Shown piece after piece: positions 34,552-43,944 of a stretch of DNA of 64,000 nt. The stretch's first letter is position 1. The number at the start of each line of letters is the position of its first letter. The position numbers and the translations under genes are program-made. The notes below the pieces were generated by a model. It was not told where the DNA came from and did not search any database. It saw only the letters and a list, made by a program, of their open reading frames with translations. This stretch comes from an uncultured candidate division Zixibacteria bacterium (GTDB taxonomy: Bacteria; Zixibacteria; MSB-5A5; GN15; PGXB01): positions 124,001 to 188,000 of the forward strand of contig CALAMC010000048.1 in NCBI GenBank assembly GCA_937925655.1, written 5' to 3'.

Positions 34552-36561
34552 TTATTTCAATTTCAACAACTTGCGGGCGGCGTCCGCAATGTATTCTCCG
34601 CTAACCCCGAATTCCTTGATAAGCTGCCATGGTAATCCGGACTCGCCGAAACGGTCTTTCACGCCGACCATATCAAAGGCGGTCGCCTTGCCCATGGTGG
34701 CGGCGTTTTTCATTATGACGGCGGCAACCAAATTGCCCAGTCCGCCAACCTGATGCTCTTCAGCGGTAATTACGGCTTTTGTCTCACTGGCGGCTCGGAT
34801 AACCGCCTCTTTATCCATGGGTTTGACGGTATGGAGGTTTATCACGCGGGTTTCGATTTTGTAATCTGTTTTCAAAATCCAGGCCGCGCGCAAAGCTTCG
34901 GCGCATTCCGGGCCGCAGCTAATGATAGTCAAATCCTCGTTTTCATTTTTATAATCCGAAGATAAAACAACCTCGAACGCGTCTTTGAAGTTCGGTTTTT
35001 CTCCCCGGAAACGATAGACGTTGGCTACGCCAAATTTGAATGGAGTATTTTCATCGGAGACAATCGGCGTCGCTTCGCGGGCAAAGCGGATATATTTCGG
35101 CCCGACGATGTCGAATAACAGCGCTTTGGTCATCCTTTTGGTTTCAATCGAATCGATGGGCGATACCACATTCATATTGGGCAGACCACACATCTGGAAA
35201 AAGGCCTCAAGCTCCTGATGGGTTGCCCCATCCGGTCCGACCGATATCCCGCCATGGGCGCCCACGATAAGGACATTAAAATCACCATAACAAACGGAAA
35301 CGCGCAGTTGGTCCAGGTTGCGGGCGGATGAAAAGACGCCGTATGTCCCAAAAACCGGAATTTTGCCCTCTTTAGCCAATCCGGCTGCGACGGTAGTCCC
35401 ACCCTGTTCGGCGACACCGACCGAAATCCACCGATTCATCCGCTCCGGATGTTTTTCATAAAACTCGGAAATGGTAATCGAACTGGAAATGTCGGCCCCG
35501 ATACAGACAATGCGCTCATCGTCTCCGTATTCGGAAAGGGCTCGCCCCAGACCCTTTCGGGTCGGGTCCATTTCCACCTTCATATTTTCCTGATGATTCC
35601 ACCAGAAATCTTTGGAGAATTTGGGCAAATTGTCGGCCAGGCGCTTTTCGACTTTGGCCTGATGTTCGGTGCCGACTTTAAAAAAGGCCTCCAGGTCAAA
35701 AGTCTTGGACAAACCCAGCTCTTCCAGTGCTTTCAGCATTTCATCCTTGTTCGGCGGCTTGCCATGCCAGCCGACGACGTCTTCCATGAAACTGACTCCT
35801 TTGCCCTTTATCGTATGCGCGATAATCATGGTCGGCTTATCTTTGGAGTCGCAGGCTTTGTTGAGAGCATCGAGAATTTCTTCCATCTTGTGGCCGTCAA
35901 TTTCAATAACATTCCAGCCAAATGACTTATATTTTTCCACCAGCGGTTCAAGCCCCTGAACGTCTTCAGTCTTGCCGTCGATTTGCAGGCGATTGCGATC
36001 GAGAATGGCGATGAGATTATTCAGCTTGAAATTGCCGGCTTCCATGTAGGCCTCCCACATGGAGCCTTCCTGCTGTTCGCCGTCGGAGGTGATGACAAAA
36101 ACTTTATAGTCTTTCTTATCCAGTCTGGCCGCAAGAGCTACGCCGACGGCCACCGACATGCCCTGGCCCAGCGAGCCGGAAGAAATCTCGACCCCCTTGA
36201 GGTCTTTGCGATGCGGGTGCCCCTGGAATGGTGCCCCCAACATTCTAAGTTTGGCCAATTCATATTCAGGGAAATAACCCGATACCGCCAGTGACACATA
36301 CAAAGCCGGGGCCTTGTGTCCGGCCGACCATATAACCCGGTCACGATCGGCCCAATCGGGATTTTTGGGGTCGTGTTTGGCAACCTTCAAATACAGTGCA
36401 GACAGAATGTCCATCATCGACAAAGTGCCACCCGAGTGCCCGGACTTACCGGAACACAATGACATAAGATTCAGACCACGCATATAATTGGCGCGCTCTT
36501 TAAGTTCTTCTATGGTATAATCCTTTAAAACCTTACCTGTCTTGGAATCTATCAGGGGCAT
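34552..36561 (-). CDS. tkt: transketolase
   Basis: Thiamine-diphosphate enzyme of the pentose phosphate pathway, moving two-carbon units between sugar phosphates. At 669 residues it is a full-length single-chain transketolase. ThDP motif: ITSDGEQQEGSMWEA to NLIAILDRNRLQIDG. N-terminal SGHSGGTLSMMDIL; pyrimidine-domain GVAEQGGTTVAAGLA; C-terminal VITAEEHQVGGLG. The ATG has GGAGG four bases upstream. It heads a two-gene operon with the aminotransferase. Confidence 0.95.
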   Translation of the reverse strand: MPLIDSKTGKVLKDYTIEELKERANYMRGLNLMSLCSGKSGHSGGTLSMMDILSALYLKVAKHDPKNPDWADRDRVIWSAGHKAPALYVSLAVSGYFPEYELAKLRMLGAPFQGHPHRKDLKGVEISSGSLGQGMSVAVGVALAARLDKKDYKVFVITSDGEQQEGSMWEAYMEAGNFKLNNLIAILDRNRLQIDGKTEDVQGLEPLVEKYKSFGWNVIEIDGHKMEEILDALNKACDSKDKPTMIIAHTIKGKGVSFMEDVVGWHGKPPNKDEMLKALEELGLSKTFDLEAFFKVGTEHQAKVEKRLADNLPKFSKDFWWNHQENMKVEMDPTRKGLGRALSEYGDDERIVCIGADISSSITISEFYEKHPERMNRWISVGVAEQGGTTVAAGLAKEGKIPVFGTYGVFSSARNLDQLRVSVCYGDFNVLIVGAHGGISVGPDGATHQELEAFFQMCGLPNMNVVSPIDSIETKRMTKALLFDIVGPKYIRFAREATPIVSDENTPFKFGVANVYRFRGEKPNFKDAFEVVLSSDYKNENEDLTIISCGPECAEALRAAWILKTDYKIETRVINLHTVKPMDKEAVIRAASETKAVITAEEHQVGGLGNLVAAVIMKNAATMGKATAFDMVGVKDRFGESGLPWQLIKEFGVSGEYIADAARKLLKLK

Positions 36562-36608
36562 TTTACCTCCGATCCAATAGTTTGTGAATTTTTTAACTTA
36601 CCGGAGGA

Positions 36609-36637
36609 AATATATCGGCTGGCTAATATAAAGTCAA
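36609..36637 (-). promoter_or_regulatory. promoter of transketolase, overlapping the coaE 3' end
   Basis: TTGACT (36637-36632), a 17-bp spacer and TATATT (36614-36609) on the minus strand. The coaE stop codon (36623) falls in the spacer, so the tkt promoter overlaps the last codons of coaE. Confidence 0.8.
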
Positions 36638-37225
36638 TCCATTTTGGGTCAGCCGATTAATGATTCGTAATACTTTCTGCTGTAGTTCTGCGATTGAACC
36701 ATTATTATATACGATTAGATCGGCGGCCTTTTTTAGTTCGGAGTATGACTTTTGAAGCTTCAAACGATTTAAAGCCTCGGTCTTTGTATAGCCTTTCCGG
36801 CGAAGCCGCGAGATCAGAATTTCCCTTTTGGCATGAACCAGAATGGTTAAATCCACCCTTTTATGCCACCCCCAATCGACTAATAGAGCGGCATCGATTA
36901 TAACCAAATTGTTATTGCGGAGGGCCTTTTTGGATTGCCGAGCCAATTCTTTAAGCAAATATGGATGGACGATGGCGTCCAGTTTTGATTTGGCGGCGGT
37001 GTCGGAGAAAGCCAGTCGCCCCAGATGTTTACGCTTCAAACGGCCGAACGTCGTGACGATTTCGGGACCAAAGGATTTAATCAATTTTTTCAGAACCGCC
37101 GGATTATTGTCAACGACTTCCCTGCCGATTTTATCCGCAGAAATAACACAGGCCCCGAATTTTTTAAATATCGCGGCCACCTCCGATTTACCGGACCCGA
37201 TTTGCCCCACCAACCCAATAAGCAT
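36623..37225 (-). CDS. coaE: dephospho-CoA kinase
   Basis: Last step of coenzyme A synthesis: ATP-dependent phosphorylation of dephospho-CoA. 200 residues. Walker A loop GLVGQIGSGKSE; then ISADKIGREVV; LID region SRLRRKGYTKTEALNRL. The ATG at 37225 follows AGGAG; an upstream start inside the polA end adds a spurious tail. Last gene of the ftsK-to-coaE series, starting 7 bp after the polA stop. Confidence 0.93.
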   Translation of the reverse strand: MLIGLVGQIGSGKSEVAAIFKKFGACVISADKIGREVVDNNPAVLKKLIKSFGPEIVTTFGRLKRKHLGRLAFSDTAAKSKLDAIVHPYLLKELARQSKKALRNNNLVIIDAALLVDWGWHKRVDLTILVHAKREILISRLRRKGYTKTEALNRLKLQKSYSELKKAADLIVYNNGSIAELQQKVLRIINRLTQNGLTLY

Positions 37226-37232
37226 GGCGCTC

Positions 37233-39965
37233 CTACTTGGCCTCCAGCCAGTTGGGCCCGACGCCGATATCAACTTTCACCGGGACTTTCAATTTAACTG
37301 CCTTCTCCATGCCGTCTTTAACCATAGTTTTTATCTCGACAAGCTCATCATTGTGAACATCAAAAACCAGTTCGTCGTGAACCTGCAAGATCATTTTCGA
37401 TTTCATGTTATGCATTTTCTTATGGATATTGATCATGGCGACTTTGATCATATCGGCGGCGGTTCCCTGAATAGGGGTGTTGATGGCGGTGCGCTCGGCA
37501 AACTGCCGGACCTGGAAATTTTTGGCGTTAATTTCCGGCAAATAACGAATACGGTTAAAGAGTGTTGTCACATATCCCTTTTCCCTGGCGAAAGCAATGG
37601 TATCGTCCATGTATTTGCGGATTCCGGGATAGCGCTTAAAATAGGTGTCAATAAATTCTTTCGATTCGCCCATATCCAATTCCGTCTGCTGTGAAAGACC
37701 ATAGGCCGAGACACCATAGATGACTGCAAAATTGGCGGTTTTAGCGGCGCGGCGCATGGCCGGTGTAACTTCATCCAGTTTGACACCGTACACGTCGGCC
37801 GCAGTCCGGGCGTGAATATCTTCGTCCTTTCGAAAGGAATCTATAAGGGCTTTGTCCTCGGAAAAATGTGCCAGAATACGAAGCTCGATTTGCGAATAGT
37901 CGGCGCTTAAGAGAACATATGATTTATCCCGTGGGATAAAAGCCCGCCGAATCTGCTTGCCGATTTCGGTTCGAATCGGAATATTCTGCAGATTGGGATC
38001 GGTCGATGATAACCGCCCGGTGGCCGCAATAGTCTGATTGAACGACGTATGTACCCGTCCGGTGTCCTTATTGACAAGAAGGGGAATGGCGTCGATATAA
38101 GTGCTTTTCAGTTTGGTCAACTGCCGATATTCCAGCACCAGGCGCGGCAGGTCATGAATCGCAGCCAGTTCCTCCAGCACTTTAACATCGGTGGCAAAGC
38201 CGGTTTTTTTGGCGGTCTTGCCTTTGGTCGGCAGTTTCAGTTCATCGAACAAAACCGTGGACAATTGCTGTGTGGAATTAATATTAAACTCATGCCCGGC
38301 TTCATTATATATATCCCGAATCAGCTTCTCAAGTTCGCCGTCCATATCTTTGGACATGGCGGCCAGATAATCGCAGTCTATTTTAACCCCGGCTTCCTCG
38401 ATATCCTGAAGAACGGTAATCAATGGGAGTTCAATGTTATAGTACAGATTATGGAGATTCAACTGGTCGATTTTCGGAGCCAGTATGCCGCGGAGGCGGT
38501 AGGTATAATCGGCGTCCTCGGCACTATAAAAAGTTGCCTTATCAATATCGACGGACGCAAACGATATTTGTTTTTTGCCCGACCCGATCAGCTCGGTGAT
38601 CGGTTGCATACGGTAATTGAAATATGCAAAGGCCAGGGCATCAAGGCTGTGTTGCCGCCCGGACGGATTAATAACGTATGAAGCCAGCATGGTATCGAAT
38701 CCGACCGGCTCGACTTCAAAGCCTTCGCGCCTTAACACTTCAAGGTCGTACTTTATATTCTGTCCGAACTTCTGAACCTTTTTATTTAAAAGCAATTTCG
38801 AGAGTGGTTTTCTGGCTTTTTCAATAGAAAGATTGCCGGCTTTGTCGTCGTGCCGAAAAGGAATATAGTAGGCCTTCCCCGCTTCGGCACACAGGGATAA
38901 ACCAACCAACCGCGCCGAAAAAGGATTAAGCGAGGTTGTCTCGGTATCGATGGCCACTTCCTTTCTGAATTGAAGCATTTCGATCAAATCGATCAGGGCT
39001 TCGATAGTATTAATGCACTTATAATCGGCTTTCGGGGGTGCAAGATTCCTGTCTTTTTCAGAGTCGGTAAGTTTAAGATCCAATTTCCCGACCTGTTTGG
39101 CCAAGTCCTCAAGCAGGTTGACAAATTCCAACTCCAGAAAAAGTTTTTTAGCCCGGTCGAAGTCGACCTTTTCCCATTTCAGTTTTTCAAGATCATATTC
39201 AATCGGCACCGAGGTATCGATGGTCACCAGCCGGCGCGAGAGCCGAGCCGATTCGGCGTTTTCCTGTATTTTTTTACGCACACCGGCCGCTTTGATTTTA
39301 TCCGATTCTTTCAGCACAGTATCGAGATCGCCGAATTGTTCCAGCAAAGCTATGGCTGTTTTGGGGCCGATGCCCGGCACCCCCGGGACATTATCCGAGG
39401 AATCCCCCATAAGGGCCAGCATATCAATAATTTTATCGGGCGGAACGCCGAATTTCTCTGTGACCCCGTCGGGACCAAGAATCTCGGCCGAATTGGCACC
39501 TTTCTGCGGGTTGTATATTTTGATATTTGGGTTAACCAATTGGAAAAAGTCTTTATCGCCGGTAACCAGCCATACGTTTAATCCATCCTTTTCGGCCTTT
39601 CTGGCGATAGTGCCGATGATGTCATCGGCCTCAAAACCTTCTTTTTCCAGGCAAGTAATGCTCAAGGCATTGGCGGCCTCGCGTATCCGCGGCAGTTGCA
39701 CGACCAGTTCCTCGGGCATTTTTTCGCGGGTCGCCTTATATTCGGGGTACATATCGTGGCGGAAGGTCGGAGCCTTGGTATCGAAAACAACGGCCATGTA
39801 ATCGGGCTTTTCGTCCCGGATAATTTTCATAAGAGAGTTGACAAAACCGAACGTGGCCGAAGTATTCTCTCCTCTGGAATTGAATAAGGGGTTACGTATA
39901 AAAGCAAAATAGGCCCGGTAAAAAATCGCCGAGCCATCGACCAGAAAAAGATTCTTGCGGCTCAT
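37233..39965 (-). CDS. polA: DNA polymerase I
   Basis: 910 residues with three modules. The 5'-3' exonuclease (1-290) reads FLVDGSAIFYRAYFA and GDSSDNVPGVPGIGPKTA. A 3'-5' proofreading domain has its first motif intact, VAIDTETTSLNP. The polymerase domain has LLSADYSQIELRILAH, the O-helix RRAAKTANFAVIYG and LQVHDELVFDV. It fills gaps in repair and removes RNA primers. It overlaps nadD by 4 bp. Confidence 0.97.
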   Translation of the reverse strand: MSRKNLFLVDGSAIFYRAYFAFIRNPLFNSRGENTSATFGFVNSLMKIIRDEKPDYMAVVFDTKAPTFRHDMYPEYKATREKMPEELVVQLPRIREAANALSITCLEKEGFEADDIIGTIARKAEKDGLNVWLVTGDKDFFQLVNPNIKIYNPQKGANSAEILGPDGVTEKFGVPPDKIIDMLALMGDSSDNVPGVPGIGPKTAIALLEQFGDLDTVLKESDKIKAAGVRKKIQENAESARLSRRLVTIDTSVPIEYDLEKLKWEKVDFDRAKKLFLELEFVNLLEDLAKQVGKLDLKLTDSEKDRNLAPPKADYKCINTIEALIDLIEMLQFRKEVAIDTETTSLNPFSARLVGLSLCAEAGKAYYIPFRHDDKAGNLSIEKARKPLSKLLLNKKVQKFGQNIKYDLEVLRREGFEVEPVGFDTMLASYVINPSGRQHSLDALAFAYFNYRMQPITELIGSGKKQISFASVDIDKATFYSAEDADYTYRLRGILAPKIDQLNLHNLYYNIELPLITVLQDIEEAGVKIDCDYLAAMSKDMDGELEKLIRDIYNEAGHEFNINSTQQLSTVLFDELKLPTKGKTAKKTGFATDVKVLEELAAIHDLPRLVLEYRQLTKLKSTYIDAIPLLVNKDTGRVHTSFNQTIAATGRLSSTDPNLQNIPIRTEIGKQIRRAFIPRDKSYVLLSADYSQIELRILAHFSEDKALIDSFRKDEDIHARTAADVYGVKLDEVTPAMRRAAKTANFAVIYGVSAYGLSQQTELDMGESKEFIDTYFKRYPGIRKYMDDTIAFAREKGYVTTLFNRIRYLPEINAKNFQVRQFAERTAINTPIQGTAADMIKVAMINIHKKMHNMKSKMILQVHDELVFDVHNDELVEIKTMVKDGMEKAVKLKVPVKVDIGVGPNWLEAK

Positions 39966-40561
39966 CTATAAAGCCCCCGGCTGGTTATAAATTCTCTAAC
40001 TTCATTGGGAACCAAATAACGTATCGAGCGTCCCTGCCCAATCGATTGCCTGATGGCGGTCGATGATATCTGTAATAACGGCATATCAAAGGTCGTGAAA
40101 TGCTTCTTCCATACCGATTTTTCAAAGGTGTCGTCATAGCCGGGCCGATGACCGACGAAAATCCTGACTCGTTTGACCAGCTCTTCCGGTTTGTGCCAGG
40201 AATCGAAAATGGCGACATTATCCGCTCCCAAAATCAAATTCCACTCGGCCGATGGATACTGCTGTTCGAGATACTCCACGACGGCCAGCGTGTATCCCGG
40301 TGAAGCCAGTTTTTTTTCGAGATCGGAAATAACAAAGCGCTCGTTTTCGGCAATGGCCAGTCGGGTCATCAGCAACCTGTCTTCGAATGAGGCGACCGGT
40401 TTATAGGCACGATGCGGTGGATTAAGACTGACCACGAACAGGACGCCATCGAGCCCGCACTTTTCCAGCGCGCTATCAGCCAAAACCAGATGCCCGATAT
40501 GGACGGGGTCAAAAATACCGCCCATCAGGCCCCATTTTCCACCGTTTTCAGGGCTCATCAT
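39962..40561 (-). CDS. nadD: nicotinate-nucleotide adenylyltransferase
   Basis: Transfers AMP from ATP to nicotinate mononucleotide in NAD synthesis. 199 residues. The nucleotidyltransferase signature is GGIFDPVHIGHL (T/HxGH type) and the C-terminal ISSTAIRQSIGQG matches the family. It overlaps bamD upstream by 14 bp and polA downstream by 4 bp. Confidence 0.95.
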   Translation of the reverse strand: MMSPENGGKWGLMGGIFDPVHIGHLVLADSALEKCGLDGVLFVVSLNPPHRAYKPVASFEDRLLMTRLAIAENERFVISDLEKKLASPGYTLAVVEYLEQQYPSAEWNLILGADNVAIFDSWHKPEELVKRVRIFVGHRPGYDDTFEKSVWKKHFTTFDMPLLQISSTAIRQSIGQGRSIRYLVPNEVREFITSRGLYR

Positions 40562-41330
40562 CGGAGGCTTGCGCCTTTAGGTTCTTCAGCGTAATTTCTT
40601 CAAGAAGCTTTTTGGCTTTGCCGGCCAATTCCGAATTTTCATAAATATTTAAAAAATGATTCAATCTGTCCGAGGCCGCCTGATAATCTTTTTCTTTATA
40701 ATCGATTTCGGCCAACTGGTAGAGCGCCATTCCGGCGTATGGCGTATCGGTATATTCATCGATGACAAGTTGAAAATAGATCCGGGCGGCTCTTAAATCG
40801 TACATTTTAGTATACAGCACTCCGCTTTCATAATCTTTGCGCGCCAGTTTGGTACGAGCGTCGAGAATAATTTTTTGCGCATCGGGGACCAAATCCGAAT
40901 CGGGATTGTCGAGAACGAAATTATTCATGGCCGCCACGGCCAGTTTCAGATCTTCCTGGTCCAGACCGTAGTGCCCGGGCGTACCCTTGAAATAACACAA
41001 CCCGGCCATGTACTGGGCGTCATCGTTCAACGGCGAGAGCGGGTAATTCGAAACGAGACGGTTAAACTCGACCGACGCCAGGGCGTACTCCTTGTTGCCG
41101 TAGTATGACTGGCCCAAAAAGAACTGGGCAGAATCCACGAATACGGCACCGGGATAATTATATACCAGCCGCTGGAATTTTTCCACAGCCGAAGGATATT
41201 TGGCATTTTGGAAATCGCTCATCCCCTGATCAAACAGAAGCCGGGGATCGTCGATTAAATGGGTTCTGGGACCACCGCACCCCGACAGCACCAATGCCGC
41301 CGTCGCCAATAAAAAAATGAGCTTATTCAA
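40548..41330 (-). CDS. bamD: outer membrane assembly lipoprotein BamD
   Basis: 260 residues. Lipoprotein signal with lipobox LSGC (cysteine at 18). Five or more TPR-like helical repeats cover the rest (KYPSAVEKFQRLVYNYPG, EYALASVEFNRLVSNYP). BamD is an essential partner of BamA in inserting beta-barrel proteins in the outer membrane. Its presence, with LptD, argues for a true outer membrane. ATGA overlap with the transglycosylase gene. Confidence 0.9.
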   Translation of the reverse strand: MNKLIFLLATAALVLSGCGGPRTHLIDDPRLLFDQGMSDFQNAKYPSAVEKFQRLVYNYPGAVFVDSAQFFLGQSYYGNKEYALASVEFNRLVSNYPLSPLNDDAQYMAGLCYFKGTPGHYGLDQEDLKLAVAAMNNFVLDNPDSDLVPDAQKIILDARTKLARKDYESGVLYTKMYDLRAARIYFQLVIDEYTDTPYAGMALYQLAEIDYKEKDYQAASDRLNHFLNIYENSELAGKAKKLLEEITLKNLKAQASDDEP

Positions 41331-41977
41331 ATGTCGTATTTCTCCTTGAGCATATTATAATTGCTTATAACCCGGTCAAAAAAGGCCCGGGGTAGCGGTC
41401 TATTTTCGCGAACACGGCTCCGCAATTCTGCTTCACCGAGATTATATGATACAATGGCCTGTCGCACATCCTTAAATTTTAAAATCATTTCAAACAGGTG
41501 CAACGCTCCCATGCGGATATTGACGTCCGGCTGGAAGAGAGTCTCATCCCCCTCCCATTCGGCCCCGATCTTGCCGGCCAGCGATTTACCCACAAAGGGA
41601 CGAATCTGCATCAGGCCGAGCGCCCCGGCCGATGACACCTGGCCGCTTTTGAACGATGATTCGGTCAATATCAGCGCCATCAGAAACATGGGGTCATAGT
41701 CATATTTTTTGCATTCGTCCGAAATCACATTGACCAGCCGGGCCTTGTCCCGGTCGTTGAACCCGACCTGAAAATCATCGATAACCTGAAGAATCTGTAG
41801 TTTTTCCTCGAGTTCGTCGATGCGTTTGCGCTGGAAGTCGATTTGCTTTTCCAGATTAAATTTTTCCTGAACCAAAAAGATAATAAATATCGACTGTGAC
41901 AAATATATCAGAACAAACATAAAGGCAATCGGTTTGGATAAAAAGACTCCCAGTTTTTCAAACTTAATCGATGTCAT
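41327..41977 (-). CDS. membrane-anchored lytic transglycosylase (SLT)
   Basis: 216 residues. One N-terminal membrane helix (17-38), a coiled coil (about 40-65), then an SLT domain. Catalytic Glu is E106 in ILTESSFKSGQVSSAGALGL, followed by MQIRP and YNLGEA. It cleaves the glycan strand to 1,6-anhydro ends in the periplasm. It overlaps rimO and bamD by 4 bp each. Confidence 0.9.
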   Translation of the reverse strand: MTSIKFEKLGVFLSKPIAFMFVLIYLSQSIFIIFLVQEKFNLEKQIDFQRKRIDELEEKLQILQVIDDFQVGFNDRDKARLVNVISDECKKYDYDPMFLMALILTESSFKSGQVSSAGALGLMQIRPFVGKSLAGKIGAEWEGDETLFQPDVNIRMGALHLFEMILKFKDVRQAIVSYNLGEAELRSRVRENRPLPRAFFDRVISNYNMLKEKYDI

Positions 41978-43296
41978 TCATCCGCTACCTCGGCCAGAAG
42001 GTCATAACCTTCGGCCATATTCACTCGAACGTCCACGATGTCGCCGACAGCAAGATTTTCGCCGGTCACATATACCATCTGGTCAATATCGGGACAATCG
42101 CCCCGGGTTCGTCCCAAAGCTTTGTCTTTCGACGTGACCCGGTCAATTATAACTTTTTGACGAGTGCCAATCAAGGCTATATTTTTCTTGAAGGCTATTT
42201 CCTGTTGAAGACTCATCAGCAAATCCTGTCGCTCGGCAATCGTTTCATCGGGAATCTGGTCCTTGAAATCGGCCGCCGCCGTGCCCTCCTCGCAGGAATA
42301 CCCGAACGCCCCCAGACGGTCAAATTTAACATTCTCGACAAATTCCAATAATTCGTTAAATTCTTCCCTAGTTTCCCCCGGAAGGCCGGTAATGAAAGTG
42401 GTTCTGATAATATTTTCTTTCGAGCCTGCTCGGATTTTATTGATAATCTTTTCCACTTCACGTCTGGTATAAGGTCGATTTATGCTTTGTAATATCCTGT
42501 TGCTTATATGTTGAAGCGGGATATCAAAATACCCCAGAACTTTTTTTGAGGCCGACATATGGTCGATGAGTTCATCCGTAACCGATTCCGGGTGAAGATA
42601 CATCAAACGTATCCACTCCAGTTTCTCGATATTTTCCAGCCGCTTTAAAAGGGTCAGGATATTTTCGCCGTATCCACGATCCCTTCCATAAGCCGTACCT
42701 TCCTGCGAGACCAGAATTAATTCTTTTTTGCCGCGGTCAACCAGCATTTCGGCTTCGGCCATGATATCTTCAACGGGGCGGCTCCGGAAACGGCCGCGAA
42801 TATATGGTATGGCGCAGTACGAACAAAATCGGTCGCACCCGTCGGAGATTTTCAAATAGGCATACGGCAAAGTATCAGCGACCCGGCGGTGGCGACCGAC
42901 GATATATTTTAGATGCTCCGATGAAGTCGTGTTATGGTCTCCGGACGACAAATTATTGTTCAGAATGTCAACTAATCGGGCGTGTTGACCGAGCCCTAAC
43001 ACGGCATCGATTTGCGGTAATTCGCGGATTAAATCGTCTTGATATCGTTGTGATAAACAACCGGTTACAATTAATTTATCAAGTTTGCCATTAAGTTTGG
43101 ATGTTTCGAATTGGAGAATGGCGTTGATTGATTCTTCCTTGGCCGGAAGAATAAACCCACAGGTATTAACAATAACCGCCTCGGCCATATCCGGGTCATC
43201 GACCGGTTCATGGCCCGCATTAATCAATTCCCCGGCTATATAATCGGCATCCACGTCGTTTTTGGGACACCCCAGCTTTTTAATATAAAATTTCAT
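41974..43296 (-). CDS. rimO: ribosomal protein S12 methylthiotransferase RimO
   Basis: Radical SAM enzyme adding a methylthio group to an aspartate of ribosomal protein S12. 440 residues. N-terminal cluster ligands C10, C46 and C80 (KKLGCPKNDVD, NTCGFI, TGCLSQRY); radical SAM cluster C154, C158, C161 (CDRFCSYC); C-terminal TRAM domain. KLGCPKNxVD distinguishes RimO from MiaB. It starts 5 bp after the LolA-like stop. Confidence 0.95.
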   Translation of the reverse strand: MKFYIKKLGCPKNDVDADYIAGELINAGHEPVDDPDMAEAVIVNTCGFILPAKEESINAILQFETSKLNGKLDKLIVTGCLSQRYQDDLIRELPQIDAVLGLGQHARLVDILNNNLSSGDHNTTSSEHLKYIVGRHRRVADTLPYAYLKISDGCDRFCSYCAIPYIRGRFRSRPVEDIMAEAEMLVDRGKKELILVSQEGTAYGRDRGYGENILTLLKRLENIEKLEWIRLMYLHPESVTDELIDHMSASKKVLGYFDIPLQHISNRILQSINRPYTRREVEKIINKIRAGSKENIIRTTFITGLPGETREEFNELLEFVENVKFDRLGAFGYSCEEGTAAADFKDQIPDETIAERQDLLMSLQQEIAFKKNIALIGTRQKVIIDRVTSKDKALGRTRGDCPDIDQMVYVTGENLAVGDIVDVRVNMAEGYDLLAEVADE

Positions 43297-43301
43297 GGCC
43301 G

Positions 43302-43919
43302 TTATGGCAGAGTTATAATTTCGACGGTGTCGGGGAAATTTACCTGAAAATCGGCCGGATTGGGGTCATCCGGAAACTCATAGTCGAGCATGATGATATC
43401 ATTAATGTCACCGTTTAAGTCATTATATGAAATACAGGCCAGATTTCCCGGGATACGGTCAAGGGTCACAACCAGACTGTCGGGAAGGTTTTTATTCTGA
43501 TTCGGCTTGATATAAAACCGGTACAGAGAATCGGGAATCATGCAATCGAGATTGTAATGCTCCTTGAGATTTTTAAGTGCCGTCAATTCGTTTTCAAAAA
43601 CCTCGCCGTCGTCATAACAATCCTTCGTAATCTGATTGTTCTCCGCGGAATATTCCCAGATACAGTCGCCGTCATAGAGATATATATCATCATTAAACCG
43701 GGCGCAGTAGCGGTCATCGGCGGCGATTTTCACGTCGCCAACGGTCGTATCGATATTGCCGAAAATCGGAGAGCGGGTGATAATTAAAATTTGCATCCGA
43801 ATCATGGAGGCGTCCGAAAAGCGGGCCATTAAGGGATAAATTTTGCTGGTTTCCTCGGAATGAGCCGGAAAGGCGGCCAATATCACGATTGCCATGATTA
43901 TCCAATACATTTTTTTCAT
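43302..43919 (-). CDS. LolA-like outer membrane lipoprotein carrier protein
   Basis: 205 residues. Signal peptide (cleavage near PAHSEE, residue 21) and a beta-rich LolA/LolB-like fold: RFSDASMIRMQI, then the DDIYLYDGDCIWEYSAENNQI stretch and a C-terminal VTLDRIPGNLACISYND segment. LolA escorts lipoproteins across the periplasm. The gene lies 25 bp after ftsK, an arrangement often seen for lolA. Sequence similarity by eye is moderate. Confidence 0.7.
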   Translation of the reverse strand: MKKMYWIIMAIVILAAFPAHSEETSKIYPLMARFSDASMIRMQILIITRSPIFGNIDTTVGDVKIAADDRYCARFNDDIYLYDGDCIWEYSAENNQITKDCYDDGEVFENELTALKNLKEHYNLDCMIPDSLYRFYIKPNQNKNLPDSLVVTLDRIPGNLACISYNDLNGDINDIIMLDYEFPDDPNPADFQVNFPDTVEIITLP

Positions 43920-43944
43920 ACTCGATATTTTACGTTTGTGTCAA

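Noticed and set aside
36561..36608. Hairpin that would hide the transketolase ribosome site (CCTCCG with CGGAGG)
   Set aside because: The upstream arm lies at or before the predicted transcript start, so most of it would not be in the mRNA.
36848..37694. Long plus-strand frames opposite coaE and polA
   Set aside because: They are antisense to secure housekeeping genes and encode no domain.
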